A stretch of DNA of 64,000 nucleotides from Chitinophagaceae bacterium (GTDB lineage: Bacteria > Bacteroidota > Bacteroidia > Chitinophagales > Chitinophagaceae). The position numbers and the translations under genes are program-made. A model generated the notes under the pieces. It had not been told where the DNA came from, did no database searches, and worked only from the letters and a program-made list of their open reading frames with translations. The DNA lies in the NCBI GenBank assembly GCA_014879565.1, contig JACSRW010000022.1:1-64000 (forward strand), in the 5' to 3' direction. Shown here piece by piece: positions 19,711 through 28,642 of this stretch (its first letter is position 1; each line of letters opens with the position of its first letter).

Positions 19711-21525
19711 ATGGATAAATTCATCGTTTCAGCCAGAAAATACAGACCCCAGACTTTTGACACGGTGGTGGGACAAGCACATATTACCACCACCCTGCGG
19801 AATGCGATCAAAAATCAGCAGCTCGCGCATGCTTTCCTTTTTTGCGGACCCCGCGGTGTGGGCAAGACCACCTGTGCCCGGATCCTGGCCAAGACCATCA
19901 ATTGCGAGCACTCCACCAAAGACGGGGAAGCCTGCGATAAATGCCAGAGCTGCACTTCCTTTAATGAAGGCGCTTCGATGAATTATTTTGAACTCGATGC
20001 CGCTTCCAACAATTCAGTGGAGAATATCCGTGACCTGGTGGATCAGGTGCGGTTTGTACCCCAGACCGGCCGGTACAAAGTATATGTGATTGACGAGGTA
20101 CACATGCTCAGTTCGGCGGCCTTTAACGCGTTCCTGAAAACGCTGGAAGAGCCCCCTCCCTATGCCATTTTTATCCTGGCTACCACCGAAAAACACAAGA
20201 TCCTGCCAACGATCCTGAGCCGCTGCCAGATTTTCGATTTTAAACGGATCACCACGGCAGATACGGTGGAGCACCTGGAAAATATTTGCCGGAAAGAAGA
20301 AATAAATGCAGAGAAACCCGCCCTGCAGCTGATTGCCCAGAAAAGTGAGGGCTGTATGCGGGATGCCCTCAGTATCCTGGATAAAATTGTGAGTTTTACC
20401 AACGGGGAACTCCATTACAGCAATACCCTTGAACACCTCAATATTCTGGACGCGGACTATTATTTCCGTTTGCTGGCCTTTATGCAGCAACAGGATCTTT
20501 CTTCGGCAATGCTGCTCTATGATGATATTAACCGGAAGGGTTTTGAGGGAGACCTGGTACTGAACGGTTTTGCCGAATTTATCCGGAACCTGCTGGTATG
20601 CCGGGATGAAAAAGCAGCGGTGCTGCTGGAAACGGTGGAAAGCTTCAGGGACCGGTATACCGAAACCGCGAAGAAAGTGTCCCCCGCCCTGCTGGTCAGC
20701 GCCCTGAATATCCTGAATGAAGCAGAAATCAATTATAAAGCGGCCCGTAATAAACGGCTGCATGTGGAACTCTGCCTTATAAAACTCTGTTACCTCGGGC
20801 AGGCCCTGGAACTGGTATCCGATGCTTCCGGCACCGGCAAAAAAAAAATAACAGATACCCCACTGGCATTCAGAACCCGGAACATTATTCCTTATAGCAG
20901 GAATAATGCAGTTCCTGAACGGCCTTCCCAACCGCCCGTGCAGGAAGGAGCAAGGCTTTATTTGGACAGTCCGGCACCGGCAGTGATACAAGAAACGGTC
21001 CGGACTGCTACCCCGGCAGTATCCGCCTCCCCTGCCTCTCCGGCCTCTCCCGCTCCGCGCACCGGAAACGGCGGGGGGTTAAGCGCGCTGGATAAAATCC
21101 GGAAACAATACAAGGGCAACGGACAAAACGGGGCGGCTGTTGCTGCCCGGCCACTGGATACGGAATCCCTGCATAAAGCCTGGGCCGGGTATATTGAAAA
21201 ACTTAAAGCAGAACGAAACCCTGCTGCCCAGCCTTTCTCCCTGGCCCGGTTGCGGATAGTGGACCCGCAGACATTTGAAGTGGTGACCGGCAATAATATT
21301 GAACAAAAGTTCATAGAACAGGAGCGCAACAGCCTGTTTCATTTTCTGCAGGAACAACTGCAGAACAAACAACTCCAGTTTTCTGTACTGGTGGAAGAAA
21401 ATACCGGAGAAAAACAGGTAGCGGAACCGGTTCTGACCTCCAAAGAACAGTTTCTGAAAATGGCACAGGCCTATCCCCTGGTCGGGGAATTAAGAGACCG
21501 GCTGCGGCTGGAACTGGATTATTGA
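19711..21525 (+). CDS. dnaX: DNA polymerase III subunit gamma/tau
   Basis: Clamp-loader ATPase of the replicative polymerase. Domain I has the P-loop GPRGVGKTT (residues 46-54), a zinc module with C65, C75, C78 and C81, and VIDEVHMLS. Domains II-III extend to about residue 368, followed by a Pro/Ala-rich linker (about 390-455) and a C-terminal tau region, 604 aa in total. Codons 377-380 contain a run of ten A (20839-20848), placed just after domain III. Slippage there would create a short gamma-like product (see findings). Confidence 0.95.
   Translation: MDKFIVSARKYRPQTFDTVVGQAHITTTLRNAIKNQQLAHAFLFCGPRGVGKTTCARILAKTINCEHSTKDGEACDKCQSCTSFNEGASMNYFELDAASNNSVENIRDLVDQVRFVPQTGRYKVYVIDEVHMLSSAAFNAFLKTLEEPPPYAIFILATTEKHKILPTILSRCQIFDFKRITTADTVEHLENICRKEEINAEKPALQLIAQKSEGCMRDALSILDKIVSFTNGELHYSNTLEHLNILDADYYFRLLAFMQQQDLSSAMLLYDDINRKGFEGDLVLNGFAEFIRNLLVCRDEKAAVLLETVESFRDRYTETAKKVSPALLVSALNILNEAEINYKAARNKRLHVELCLIKLCYLGQALELVSDASGTGKKKITDTPLAFRTRNIIPYSRNNAVPERPSQPPVQEGARLYLDSPAPAVIQETVRTATPAVSASPASPASPAPRTGNGGGLSALDKIRKQYKGNGQNGAAVAARPLDTESLHKAWAGYIEKLKAERNPAAQPFSLARLRIVDPQTFEVVTGNNIEQKFIEQERNSLFHFLQEQLQNKQLQFSVLVEENTGEKQVAEPVLTSKEQFLKMAQAYPLVGELRDRLRLELDY
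20839..20848 (+). other. A10 slippery run inside dnaX
   Basis: Ten consecutive A span codons AAA AAA AAA and the first base of ATA. The +1 frame meets TAA at 20849-20851, directly after the run. The -1 frame meets TAG at 20895-20897 after 16 further codons. Both would truncate the protein to about 380-395 residues, the size of the clamp-loader gamma form. Confidence 0.65.
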
Positions 21526-21629
21526 AAATACAACCGGAAAGGCGCGCCTGACTACCCGGGCATGACGGTACCTGATGGCGCCTGCCAATTCCCCATTTTA
21601 CCTTAATTTCGGCCAAAATTTTACAGTAC

Positions 21630-23267
21630 ATGGCTGAAGTGATTTTAATGCCCCGGCTGAGCGATACTATGACCGAAGGTGTGATAGCTGCCTGGCACAA
21701 AAATGTGGGAGACCCGGTAAAAAAAGGGGACCTGCTGGCCGAAGTGGAAACGGATAAGGCCACAATGGAATTGGAAAGTTATAAAGACGGCATACTCCTG
21801 CATATTGGCACCGCCAAAGGAGGCAAACTGCAGGTGAATGATCTGCTGGCTATCATTGGAAGCGCGGGAGAAGATATTTCCTCCCTGCTGAACAGTTCCG
21901 CCAGTCCTGCCCCTGCAGCAGTTCCTTCCGCTCCTGTACCGGCAGAAGCGGCGCCGGCAGCCGGTACGGGCAGTCTGGATATTTCAAAGCTGGAAGAAGT
22001 GGTGCTGATGCCGAGGCTCAGCGATACCATGGAAGCCGGGGTGATTGCCGGATGGAATAAAAAAATCGGCGACCCCGTAAAAAAAGGAGACGTGCTGGCT
22101 GAGATTGAAACAGACAAGGCAACCATGGAGCTGGAAAGCTATAAAAACGGCACCCTCTTATATACAGGTGCCCAAAAAGGGGAGAAAATTGCGGTGAACA
22201 GCCTGCTCTGTATTATCGGCGAGCCCGGCAAGGTAGATGTGGATGCGATTGTAGCCGCTGCCAGTTCCGGAATGAGTTTAACTGCCCAGCCTGCACCTGC
22301 TCCTGCGGCAGCACCAGCCCCGGCAGCCGCTGCGGCACCGCAAACGGCTGTGGCACCGGTTAGCACTGCTGTCAATGCCCCCGCTGCCGTTTCAGAAAAT
22401 GGACGGTTAAAAGCTTCTCCGCTTGCCCGGAAGATTGCCAAAGAAAAAGGAGTGGATCTGCGTCAGCTGCGTGGCAGCGGAGACGGGGGTCGTATAATAA
22501 AGGCCGATATAGATAATTATGTGCCGGCCCCGGCTGCGGCGCAAAGTTCTGTTGCATCCATGCCTGTATTCCAGGCCAGCGGGGAAGAAGGGTATACAGA
22601 TATACCCAATTCCCAGATGCGGAATGTGATTGCCCGCCGGCTCGGAGAGAGCAAATTCAGCGCCCCGCATTTCTATCTTACGATGGAAATCAATATGGAC
22701 AATGCGATGAATGCCAGAACCCAGCTGAATGAACTCAGCCCGGTTAAAATAAGTTTTAATGATATGGTGGTGAAAGCCGTTTCCCTGGCCCTGCGTCAGC
22801 ATCCGGCTATCAATGCCTCCTGGATGGGGGACAAGATCCGTCGTTACAGTCATATTCACATTGGTATAGCCGTGGCGATAGAAGACGGGCTGATCGTACC
22901 GGTTGTCCGGTTTGCCGACCAAAAAACCCTTCCGCAGATTGCGGCAGAAAGCAAGGAACTGGCCGGAAAAGCAAAGAACAAAAAACTCCAGCCTAACGAG
23001 TTTACCGGAAACACCTTTACTATCTCCAATCTCGGCATGATGGATATTGACGAATTTACCGCCATCATCAATCCTCCCGACAGTTGTATTATGGCCGTGG
23101 GAAGAATCAAGGAGACTGTGGTGCGGAAAGGAGAAGGATTCGGTGTCAGTCATTTTATGAAAGTCACCCTCAGCTGTGACCACCGGAGTGTGGATGGCGC
23201 TTCCGGTGCCGCTTTCCTCCAGACATTCAAGAAATACCTGGAGAACCCGATTACAATGTTACTGTAA
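21630..23267 (+). CDS. pdhC: Pyruvate dehydrogenase E2, dihydrolipoamide acetyltransferase
   Basis: Core subunit of the pyruvate dehydrogenase complex; transfers acetyl from lipoate to CoA. It has two N-terminal lipoyl domains, each with ETDKATMELES (lipoylated K43 and K163), separated by Ala/Pro-rich linkers. An E3/E1-binding domain follows (KASPLARKIAKEKGVDL), then the catalytic domain with DHRSVDGASGA (H518, D522). The length of 545 aa fits a two-lipoyl E2. E1 and E3 genes are not adjacent. The gene ends at a strong bidirectional terminator. Confidence 0.93.
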   Translation: MAEVILMPRLSDTMTEGVIAAWHKNVGDPVKKGDLLAEVETDKATMELESYKDGILLHIGTAKGGKLQVNDLLAIIGSAGEDISSLLNSSASPAPAAVPSAPVPAEAAPAAGTGSLDISKLEEVVLMPRLSDTMEAGVIAGWNKKIGDPVKKGDVLAEIETDKATMELESYKNGTLLYTGAQKGEKIAVNSLLCIIGEPGKVDVDAIVAAASSGMSLTAQPAPAPAAAPAPAAAAAPQTAVAPVSTAVNAPAAVSENGRLKASPLARKIAKEKGVDLRQLRGSGDGGRIIKADIDNYVPAPAAAQSSVASMPVFQASGEEGYTDIPNSQMRNVIARRLGESKFSAPHFYLTMEINMDNAMNARTQLNELSPVKISFNDMVVKAVSLALRQHPAINASWMGDKIRRYSHIHIGIAVAIEDGLIVPVVRFADQKTLPQIAAESKELAGKAKNKKLQPNEFTGNTFTISNLGMMDIDEFTAIINPPDSCIMAVGRIKETVVRKGEGFGVSHFMKVTLSCDHRSVDGASGAAFLQTFKKYLENPITMLL

Positions 23268-23284
23268 CCTGCTATAGGGAAAAG

Positions 23285-23314
23285 AAAAAGCTGTACAGAT
23301 TTGTACAGCTTTTT
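23285..23314. terminator. Bidirectional terminator after pdhC
   Basis: AAAAAGCTGTACA (23285-23297) and its complement TGTACAGCTTTTT (23302-23314) pair over 13 bp around a 4-base loop, with a T-run on each strand. It separates convergent pdhC and the phosphoesterase gene. Confidence 0.9.
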
Positions 23315-23348
23315 TTATGCTTTTGAAAATCTATAAAAGGCAGGCTTA

Positions 23349-25193
23349 TTATTTTTCTTCCAGCAGTACCACTCTTCCGTCCATTGTGGTCACCAGCAGG
23401 GCCCCGTTTCCCAGGGGCAATACTGTATTCACCATTGAGTTATCAATTTTATGCGCCCATTGCCTGGTCCGGGACAACGGATCAAGCGCATAAACGGTGC
23501 CGCTGCGGGTGCCAAAATAAAGTAATCCCTCTTTCTCTATGAGCATGGAAGGAACGTGTTCATACCCAAAGCCGGCATGCATTTTCCAGACAAAGGAACG
23601 GGTATCATAACCGGTGGCATAAGCGACAACCGTATCCTGCATGGTTTTTCCATAAATAAAATTTCCGTCTGTGGAAATTCCGATTGACTCTCTTACCCCC
23701 GCGTCTTTCAGTCTCCAGGCTGTCTGCCCGTCGGAAAGAGAAATAGCCGTTGTGTACCTGTCCGGCGCCATGATATATACCAGTCCTTTTGCGGTGACCG
23801 GGATACAGGATGCCGGAGAAAAATTCCGGACAGAAGAGCCATTGTTCCATTTCCAGCGCAGGGTACCGTCTGCTGAATGAATTGCATAGAGATGACGGTC
23901 CCAGGCCCCGAAAACAAGTAAACCGGCCGTGAGCAGGGGTTTGCTGACAACCGGCCCTTCCAGGCCGTTGAATAACCAGATCTGTTTTCCGTTTTTATGC
24001 AACAAAGCCCGGAAAGAATGGTCACTCCCGCCGATAAATACCGTGTCTCCGTTTATCAGCGGACTGCCCAGTACTGCGGCACCTGTTTTAACCTTCCAGC
24101 GCAGCTTTCCCCTGGCCGTATCGAGGCAATAAATATATCCGTCAGCCCCCCCGAAAATCAGCGCCGAACCTGCAATAGCGGGGCTTGAAAAAACCGGTCC
24201 GCCGGCTTTGTACGTCCATACAGGTTTTCCGGTCAGCAAAGACAAGGCTTTCATTTCTCCCAATTGATTCCCTACATATGCCCGTCCGGCTGATACAGCC
24301 GGTGTGGAAATGATGTTGGCTTTATCGGCGAAATCCCAGCGGCGACGGACAGTTGAAAAACTGTCATTCACTGCATAATCGGGTCTTTTAAATTTTTTAC
24401 CTGTTTGATATAGCCGCTTTTCTGCCGCTATGGCGGTCCATTTTTTCTCCTGCCGGCTGATTGGTTTTCGCTCAGTAAATACAAGGGAGTCTGGTCGTAC
24501 ATCCACAAGATTATACCCCCCTTCTGCCGCTTTTGCCCGCAGATTGGAACGGCCCATCACACCGGGTATATCTTCAAAATTCATGGCTTTATTCGCATGT
24601 CCGTGCCCGCAAAGAATGGCCTGTGTATTCAGCAGACGCAGCCGGTCCGTCAGTTCATACCAGTTATCCAGCCCTTCATCAACGGGATAATGATTAAAAA
24701 AAATGAGGGGCTGACGGGGGTCGGCTTTTTTCACTTCGTTTTCCAGCCAGTTAACGGCATCCCTGGGTACATGGCCATCACTCATCCGTACATAAGGCCC
24801 GGAGGCGCAGCCCATGAACCGAACACCTGCGTACTCAAAACTGAATTTATCCGATCCGAATACACGGGTAAACATATCGCCGCCGCTTTCACTCCAGCCG
24901 GTATCATGATTGCCGGGAATAATATACCAGGGTACCCGCAGACTATCCAGTATCTGACGGGCCAGCCTCAGTTCTTCATTCGTTCCCATTTCAGTTATAT
25001 CACCGGTCAGTACAACAAAAGCAATATCCGGCTGCGCGTTGATATCCCTTACGGTCCGGCGCAGGTCTTCCTCGGCGGACCCATTGGGAGAGCCAATATG
25101 CGTATCACTGACAAAAGCAAAACGGAACGGACGCTGTTGCGCCGGAAGCAGGAGCCCGGCGAACAGCAGGAAGGATAAAAAGCAATATTTCAT
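23349..25193 (-). CDS. Secreted calcineurin-like phosphoesterase fused to a PQQ-type beta-propeller
   Basis: A 614-aa exported protein: signal peptide (about residues 1-18), metallophosphoesterase domain (about 22-235), then a seven- to eight-bladed PQQ/WD-like propeller (about 290-614). The phosphoesterase metal ligands are visible: D30-T-H32, G-D65, G-N95-H-D97, NHYP and GHGH. The propeller has repeated AVSAGRAYVGNQLGEMKAL- and SPLINGDTVFIGGSDH-type blades. The propeller probably binds a partner or a polymer. The enzyme's substrate is not evident. It stands alone on the minus strand. Confidence 0.85.
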   Translation of the reverse strand: MKYCFLSFLLFAGLLLPAQQRPFRFAFVSDTHIGSPNGSAEEDLRRTVRDINAQPDIAFVVLTGDITEMGTNEELRLARQILDSLRVPWYIIPGNHDTGWSESGGDMFTRVFGSDKFSFEYAGVRFMGCASGPYVRMSDGHVPRDAVNWLENEVKKADPRQPLIFFNHYPVDEGLDNWYELTDRLRLLNTQAILCGHGHANKAMNFEDIPGVMGRSNLRAKAAEGGYNLVDVRPDSLVFTERKPISRQEKKWTAIAAEKRLYQTGKKFKRPDYAVNDSFSTVRRRWDFADKANIISTPAVSAGRAYVGNQLGEMKALSLLTGKPVWTYKAGGPVFSSPAIAGSALIFGGADGYIYCLDTARGKLRWKVKTGAAVLGSPLINGDTVFIGGSDHSFRALLHKNGKQIWLFNGLEGPVVSKPLLTAGLLVFGAWDRHLYAIHSADGTLRWKWNNGSSVRNFSPASCIPVTAKGLVYIMAPDRYTTAISLSDGQTAWRLKDAGVRESIGISTDGNFIYGKTMQDTVVAYATGYDTRSFVWKMHAGFGYEHVPSMLIEKEGLLYFGTRSGTVYALDPLSRTRQWAHKIDNSMVNTVLPLGNGALLVTTMDGRVVLLEEK

Positions 25194-25247
25194 AAACCAA
25201 ATTAAAACTTTACCGGGACTCCACGGTTATATAAATTTTCAATGTTT

Positions 25248-25278
25248 TTTGAAACTTCGGAACAAACGGCTATTTTTG
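25248..25278 (+). promoter_or_regulatory. Consensus promoter of the GbsR-type regulator
   Basis: TTTG (25248-25251), exactly 19 bases, then TATTTTTG (25271-25278): a full match to the Bacteroidota -33/-7 consensus. The ATG at 25283 is only four bases after the -7 box, so the transcript is predicted to be nearly leaderless. Confidence 0.75.
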
Positions 25279-25282
25279 TGTT

Positions 25283-25789
25283 ATGAAACTCACAGACGCC
25301 CGTCACCAATTTATCAGCAACTGGGGAGCCTTCGGCACCCACTGGGGGATTAACCGGACCATGGCACAGATCCATGCCCTTTTACTGATCAGCCCGGATC
25401 CGCTTACACAGGATGATATTATGGAAGAACTGAATATCAGCCGGGGAAATACCAATATGAATATACGCGAACTGATCAACTGGGGGCTGGTGGATCGGGT
25501 GTTGATCCCCGGGGAAAGAAAAGAATACTTTTCAGCGGAGAAAGATATCTGGAAAGTAGTGACCCAGATTGTCAAAGAAAGAAAGAAAAGGGAACTGGAA
25601 CCTATGCTCCAGTTACTCGACCGGCTGGAAGCGGTGGAAGGGGATAAAAAAGACCCGCAGGTAAAAACCTTTGTTGAAACCATCAGCAGTATCAAAAAGC
25701 TGGGCAAACAGGCAGACCGTACACTTGACACAATGATCAAAGCAGAGGAAAGCTGGTTTGTGGGCGCTTTACTGAAAATGTTCAAATAA
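25283..25789 (+). CDS. GbsR/MarR-family transcriptional regulator
   Basis: A 168-aa winged-helix DNA-binding protein. The GbsR subfamily N-terminus FISNWGAFGTHWGINRTMAQIHALL is followed by the recognition-helix region LTQDDIMEELNISRGNTNMNIRELINWGLV and the wing with PGERKEYFSAEKDIW. The C-terminal half is helical and likely dimerises. GbsR-type proteins control osmoprotectant or membrane-lipid genes in other bacteria, but the target here is unknown. It is followed after 37 bases by a CoA-binding protein gene, probably in one unit ending at the terminator near 26250. Confidence 0.88.
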   Translation: MKLTDARHQFISNWGAFGTHWGINRTMAQIHALLLISPDPLTQDDIMEELNISRGNTNMNIRELINWGLVDRVLIPGERKEYFSAEKDIWKVVTQIVKERKKRELEPMLQLLDRLEAVEGDKKDPQVKTFVETISSIKKLGKQADRTLDTMIKAEESWFVGALLKMFK

Positions 25790-25826
25790 CCTTATCCTTC
25801 CCGTCTGACTGATTAAACCAACCATC

Positions 25827-26192
25827 ATGTCTCCCAAAAAAACACTGGTCCTCGGCGCTTCAGATAACCCTTCCCGTTACAGCTACCTCGCCGTACACCG
25901 TTTGCTGGCTGCCGGTCACCCGGTGGAAGCCATTGGCCGGAAAGAAACCGTGGTAGCCGGGATAAAAGTGATTACCGGGCGGCCTCCTTTGCAGGACATT
26001 GATACGGTAACGCTCTATTTAAATCCGCAGCACCAGCGGGATTATTATGCATATATCCTTTCCCTGCATCCCCGGCGGATCATTTTTAATCCGGGCACAG
26101 AGAACGATGAACTGATTTCCCTGGCTACCGCCAAAGGGATTGAATGTCCGGAAGCCTGTACCCTTGTGCTATTAAGTACTAATCAGTACTGA
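25827..26192 (+). CDS. CoA-binding domain protein (YccU type)
   Basis: A 121-aa single-domain protein with a Rossmann-like CoA-binding fold: KTLVLGASDNPSRYSYLAVHRLLAAGHPV at the N-terminus and IIFNPGTENDELISLATAKGIECPEACTLVLL at the C-terminus, which holds the conserved PGxEN and the final Cys-containing strand. Family members bind CoA; no enzymatic activity is assigned. It is co-directional with the GbsR regulator. Confidence 0.85.
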   Translation: MSPKKTLVLGASDNPSRYSYLAVHRLLAAGHPVEAIGRKETVVAGIKVITGRPPLQDIDTVTLYLNPQHQRDYYAYILSLHPRRIIFNPGTENDELISLATAKGIECPEACTLVLLSTNQY

Positions 26193-26235
26193 ATCGTAAA
26201 TAATCGGAGCAGTGAGTAGGAATACTACGTTTTAC

Positions 26236-26260
26236 AACGGGGAATAGTCCCCGTTTTTTT
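26236..26260 (+). terminator. Rho-independent terminator after the CoA-binding gene
   Basis: AACGGGGA (26236-26243) pairs with TCCCCGTT (26248-26255) around a 4-base loop, followed by T to 26260. It ends the gbsR-type/CoA-binding unit. Confidence 0.9.
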
Positions 26261-26391
26261 ATGATTATGGCTTTCATATTTGGAAAAAGCCGTATTCCGT
26301 GCAGAACTTTGGTGTACCGTATCTCAGAAAACCGCAGCAAATGTTTCAGGCTGCCATCCAATATCAGTTTTTGACAATTAAAAGTGTTCAG

Positions 26392-26865
26392 ATGAAAAAC
26401 CATCATGCCTTCCTGTGCATACTATTTGCATTTGCCACACTTGCCGTTTCTGCGCAAGCCCAGGATAAACTTCCGCTCAACGAGCCTGATTATACCAAAC
26501 CCCGTCTTTTTTCCCGTTTGCCCGAAAGTATTCCGGTAACCGCCGCGCGTGCCGATGAGATCATCCATTCCCCGGCTGGCCGTATCAGCCAATTCAGCCT
26601 GGATGAAGCCGGTAAAGTGCAGGTAGACGGAGAAGTGGTTTCTGCCGCCAGTAAGTATAATAATACCATTCAGAGTGTGGTGATCCGTACCTCCCAGTTT
26701 GAAGGAGCCCGCCTCACTCTCAGCCGTATTGTACTGGCAGACGGCAAGATTAAATATACCGGAAGAATCATCAGCTTTCAGCACGGTGATCTCTATGTGC
26801 TTGAAGAGAAGGAAGGACAGCTTTCATTTGTCCGGAAAACGTATTACGAACTTATCAATGAATAA
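26392..26865 (+). CDS. Secreted protein of unknown function
   Basis: From the ATG at 26392 this is a 157-aa exported protein with a clear signal peptide (MKNHHAFLCILFAFATLAVSAQAQ). The start was chosen because it opens directly into the signal peptide; upstream in-frame starts would bury it. The mature part has no recognised motif. It begins LPLNEPDYTKPRLFSRLPESI and alternates polar and hydrophobic strands, which suggests a small beta domain. The next gene encodes a secreted metalloprotease 80 bases downstream, so joint expression is possible. Confidence 0.7.
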   Translation: MKNHHAFLCILFAFATLAVSAQAQDKLPLNEPDYTKPRLFSRLPESIPVTAARADEIIHSPAGRISQFSLDEAGKVQVDGEVVSAASKYNNTIQSVVIRTSQFEGARLTLSRIVLADGKIKYTGRIISFQHGDLYVLEEKEGQLSFVRKTYYELINE

Positions 26866-26945
26866 ATCCATGATGAACGGCTCTGCCTGACCCGTTTTTG
26901 ATCCGTGTCCCTTGTACCCAATTGAATCCGAAAATCCACCTTGTT

Positions 26946-28538
26946 ATGAAAAACATTTTTACACCTGTGCTGGCTTTGTTACTCTGGGCCGGAACTGTTT
27001 CCGCCCAGGTTCCGGTGATGAGCAGTTACCCTTCCGCCTCGGCCGTTCTTTTCCTGGACTTTGACGGGCACACGGTAAGCGGCACCAGCTGGAATATGAC
27101 AGGCCCCATTTTCTGCGCTCCTTCCGGACTGGATACCGCCCAGATACGAACCGTTTTCAACCGCGTAGCGGAAGATTACCGGCCTTTCAATATCAATATC
27201 ACTAACGACTCTGCCAAATACCTGGCAGCCCCGGTTGACAAACGCATGCGGGTTATCCTGACCCCCACTTACCAGTGGTACGGCAATGCCGGTGGTGTGG
27301 CCTTTGTAACGTCCTTTATCTGGGGAGACGACACCCCCTGTTTTGTATTTACCAGTCTGCTGAACTATAACGTGAAAAATATTGCCGAAGCTGCCGCGCA
27401 CGAAGCCGGTCATACCCTCGGACTTTATCACCAGGCCAGTTATGACGCCAACTGTGTAAAAACAACGGATTACAATCCCGGTACCGGAACCGGAGAAATC
27501 GGCTGGGCGCCTATTATGGGTGTAGGGTATTACCGCAACCTGACGTTGTGGAATGACGGACCCAATTCATTTGGCTGTACCAATTACCAGAGTGACCTCA
27601 GCGTGATTACAACCAATAACGGCTTTGGTTTCCGCACCGATGATTTCGCGAATACCTTTGCCGGCGCCACACAGGTCAGTTTCAGTAACAACCTGTTCAC
27701 CATTAACGGAGTGGTGGAGCAAAGTACAGATGGCGACCTTTTCCGTTTTACCCAGCCATCTTACGGCCGTTTCCAGTTGAATGCGATTCCCTACAATGTG
27801 GGTACCGGGAATGCCGGATCCAACCTGGATATGCAGGTAACGCTTTATAATAATGCCCAGACCCAGATCAGTGTATATAACCCGGGTACCCTGCTGAGTT
27901 CCCTGGTGGATACCCTGCTGGCTGCCGGAACCTATTATATCCGGGTGGAAGGAAAAGGAAATATCTACGCACCCAATTATGCCAGTCTCGGTTCTTATGC
28001 CCTGGAAGGCTCCTATGCGGTTGCCGTTCCGCTGCCCCTTCGCCAGCTTACCCTGCAGGGTCAGCTGAACGGAGACCGTCACCAGTTCAGCTGGATCATT
28101 GATGCCGATGAGGCCGTGACCAGCCAGGTGCTGGAAGTTTCCACCGACGGGCGCCAGTTTGCCCCCGTCAGCCAGTCTGCCAATGCCGACCGCAGCTATA
28201 ATTACAAACCCTGGGCATCCGGCAGTCTGCAATACCGGCTGAATGTGGTATTTGACAATGGCCGCCAGTATTACTCAAATATTGTAACCCTCCGAAATAA
28301 CTCGGAAGGCGGACGGCCGAAGATCATCGGTAACCTTACAGAGAGCAGCCAGATCACCATCACCAGCCCCGGCGCCTTTGACTACCAGGTGCATGATTTC
28401 AATGGGCGGGTACTGGTCCGCGGTATGCTGGCAAATGGCATCAATACCGTGAACATTCCCGGTATGCGTAACGGGATGTATCTGGTGCGTTTTCATAAAG
28501 ACGGACAACAATGGACAGAAAGAATCGTACGCCAATAA
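26946..28538 (+). CDS. Secreted zinc metalloprotease with type IX sorting domain
   Basis: A 530-aa exported metzincin-like protease. The signal peptide (MKNIFTPVLALLLWAGTVSAQ) is followed by a catalytic domain with the zinc motif H152-E-A-G-H156-T-L-G159-L-Y-H162 and a downstream PIMGVGYY that fits the Met-turn. A beta-sandwich like the bacterial pre-peptidase domain (about 240-360, LFRFTQPSYGRFQLN) follows. The last 75 or so residues look like a T9SS type A sorting domain, with FNGRVLVRGML and GMYLVRF and a basic end IVRQ. It is predicted to be secreted and possibly anchored through the T9SS pathway. The ATG at 26946 was chosen as the signal-peptide start. Confidence 0.88.
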   Translation: MKNIFTPVLALLLWAGTVSAQVPVMSSYPSASAVLFLDFDGHTVSGTSWNMTGPIFCAPSGLDTAQIRTVFNRVAEDYRPFNINITNDSAKYLAAPVDKRMRVILTPTYQWYGNAGGVAFVTSFIWGDDTPCFVFTSLLNYNVKNIAEAAAHEAGHTLGLYHQASYDANCVKTTDYNPGTGTGEIGWAPIMGVGYYRNLTLWNDGPNSFGCTNYQSDLSVITTNNGFGFRTDDFANTFAGATQVSFSNNLFTINGVVEQSTDGDLFRFTQPSYGRFQLNAIPYNVGTGNAGSNLDMQVTLYNNAQTQISVYNPGTLLSSLVDTLLAAGTYYIRVEGKGNIYAPNYASLGSYALEGSYAVAVPLPLRQLTLQGQLNGDRHQFSWIIDADEAVTSQVLEVSTDGRQFAPVSQSANADRSYNYKPWASGSLQYRLNVVFDNGRQYYSNIVTLRNNSEGGRPKIIGNLTESSQITITSPGAFDYQVHDFNGRVLVRGMLANGINTVNIPGMRNGMYLVRFHKDGQQWTERIVRQ

Positions 28539-28595
28539 ATAAACGCTTTCCGGTTCTGAAACCCGCGTGGTAACAGAACGATAATCCGTGCCCCT

Positions 28596-28626
28596 TTTGT
28601 AATTCAGAGGTTTTCCTGTAACTTAG
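28596..28626 (+). promoter_or_regulatory. Candidate promoter of the YkuK-like gene, overlapping a terminator
   Basis: TTTG (28596-28599), 19 bases, then TAACTTAG (28619-28626; one mismatch to TAnnTTTG). The -7 element lies in the loop and right arm of the hairpin that ends the protease gene. Confidence 0.4.
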
Positions 28627-28640
28627 GAAAACCTCTTTTT
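28606..28640 (+). terminator. Terminator after the metalloprotease gene
   Basis: AGAGGTTTTCCT (28606-28617) pairs perfectly with AGGAAAACCTCT (28625-28636), with a 7-base loop and T's to 28640. The YkuK-like ATG follows only two bases after the T-run. Confidence 0.85.
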
Positions 28641-28642
28641 AT

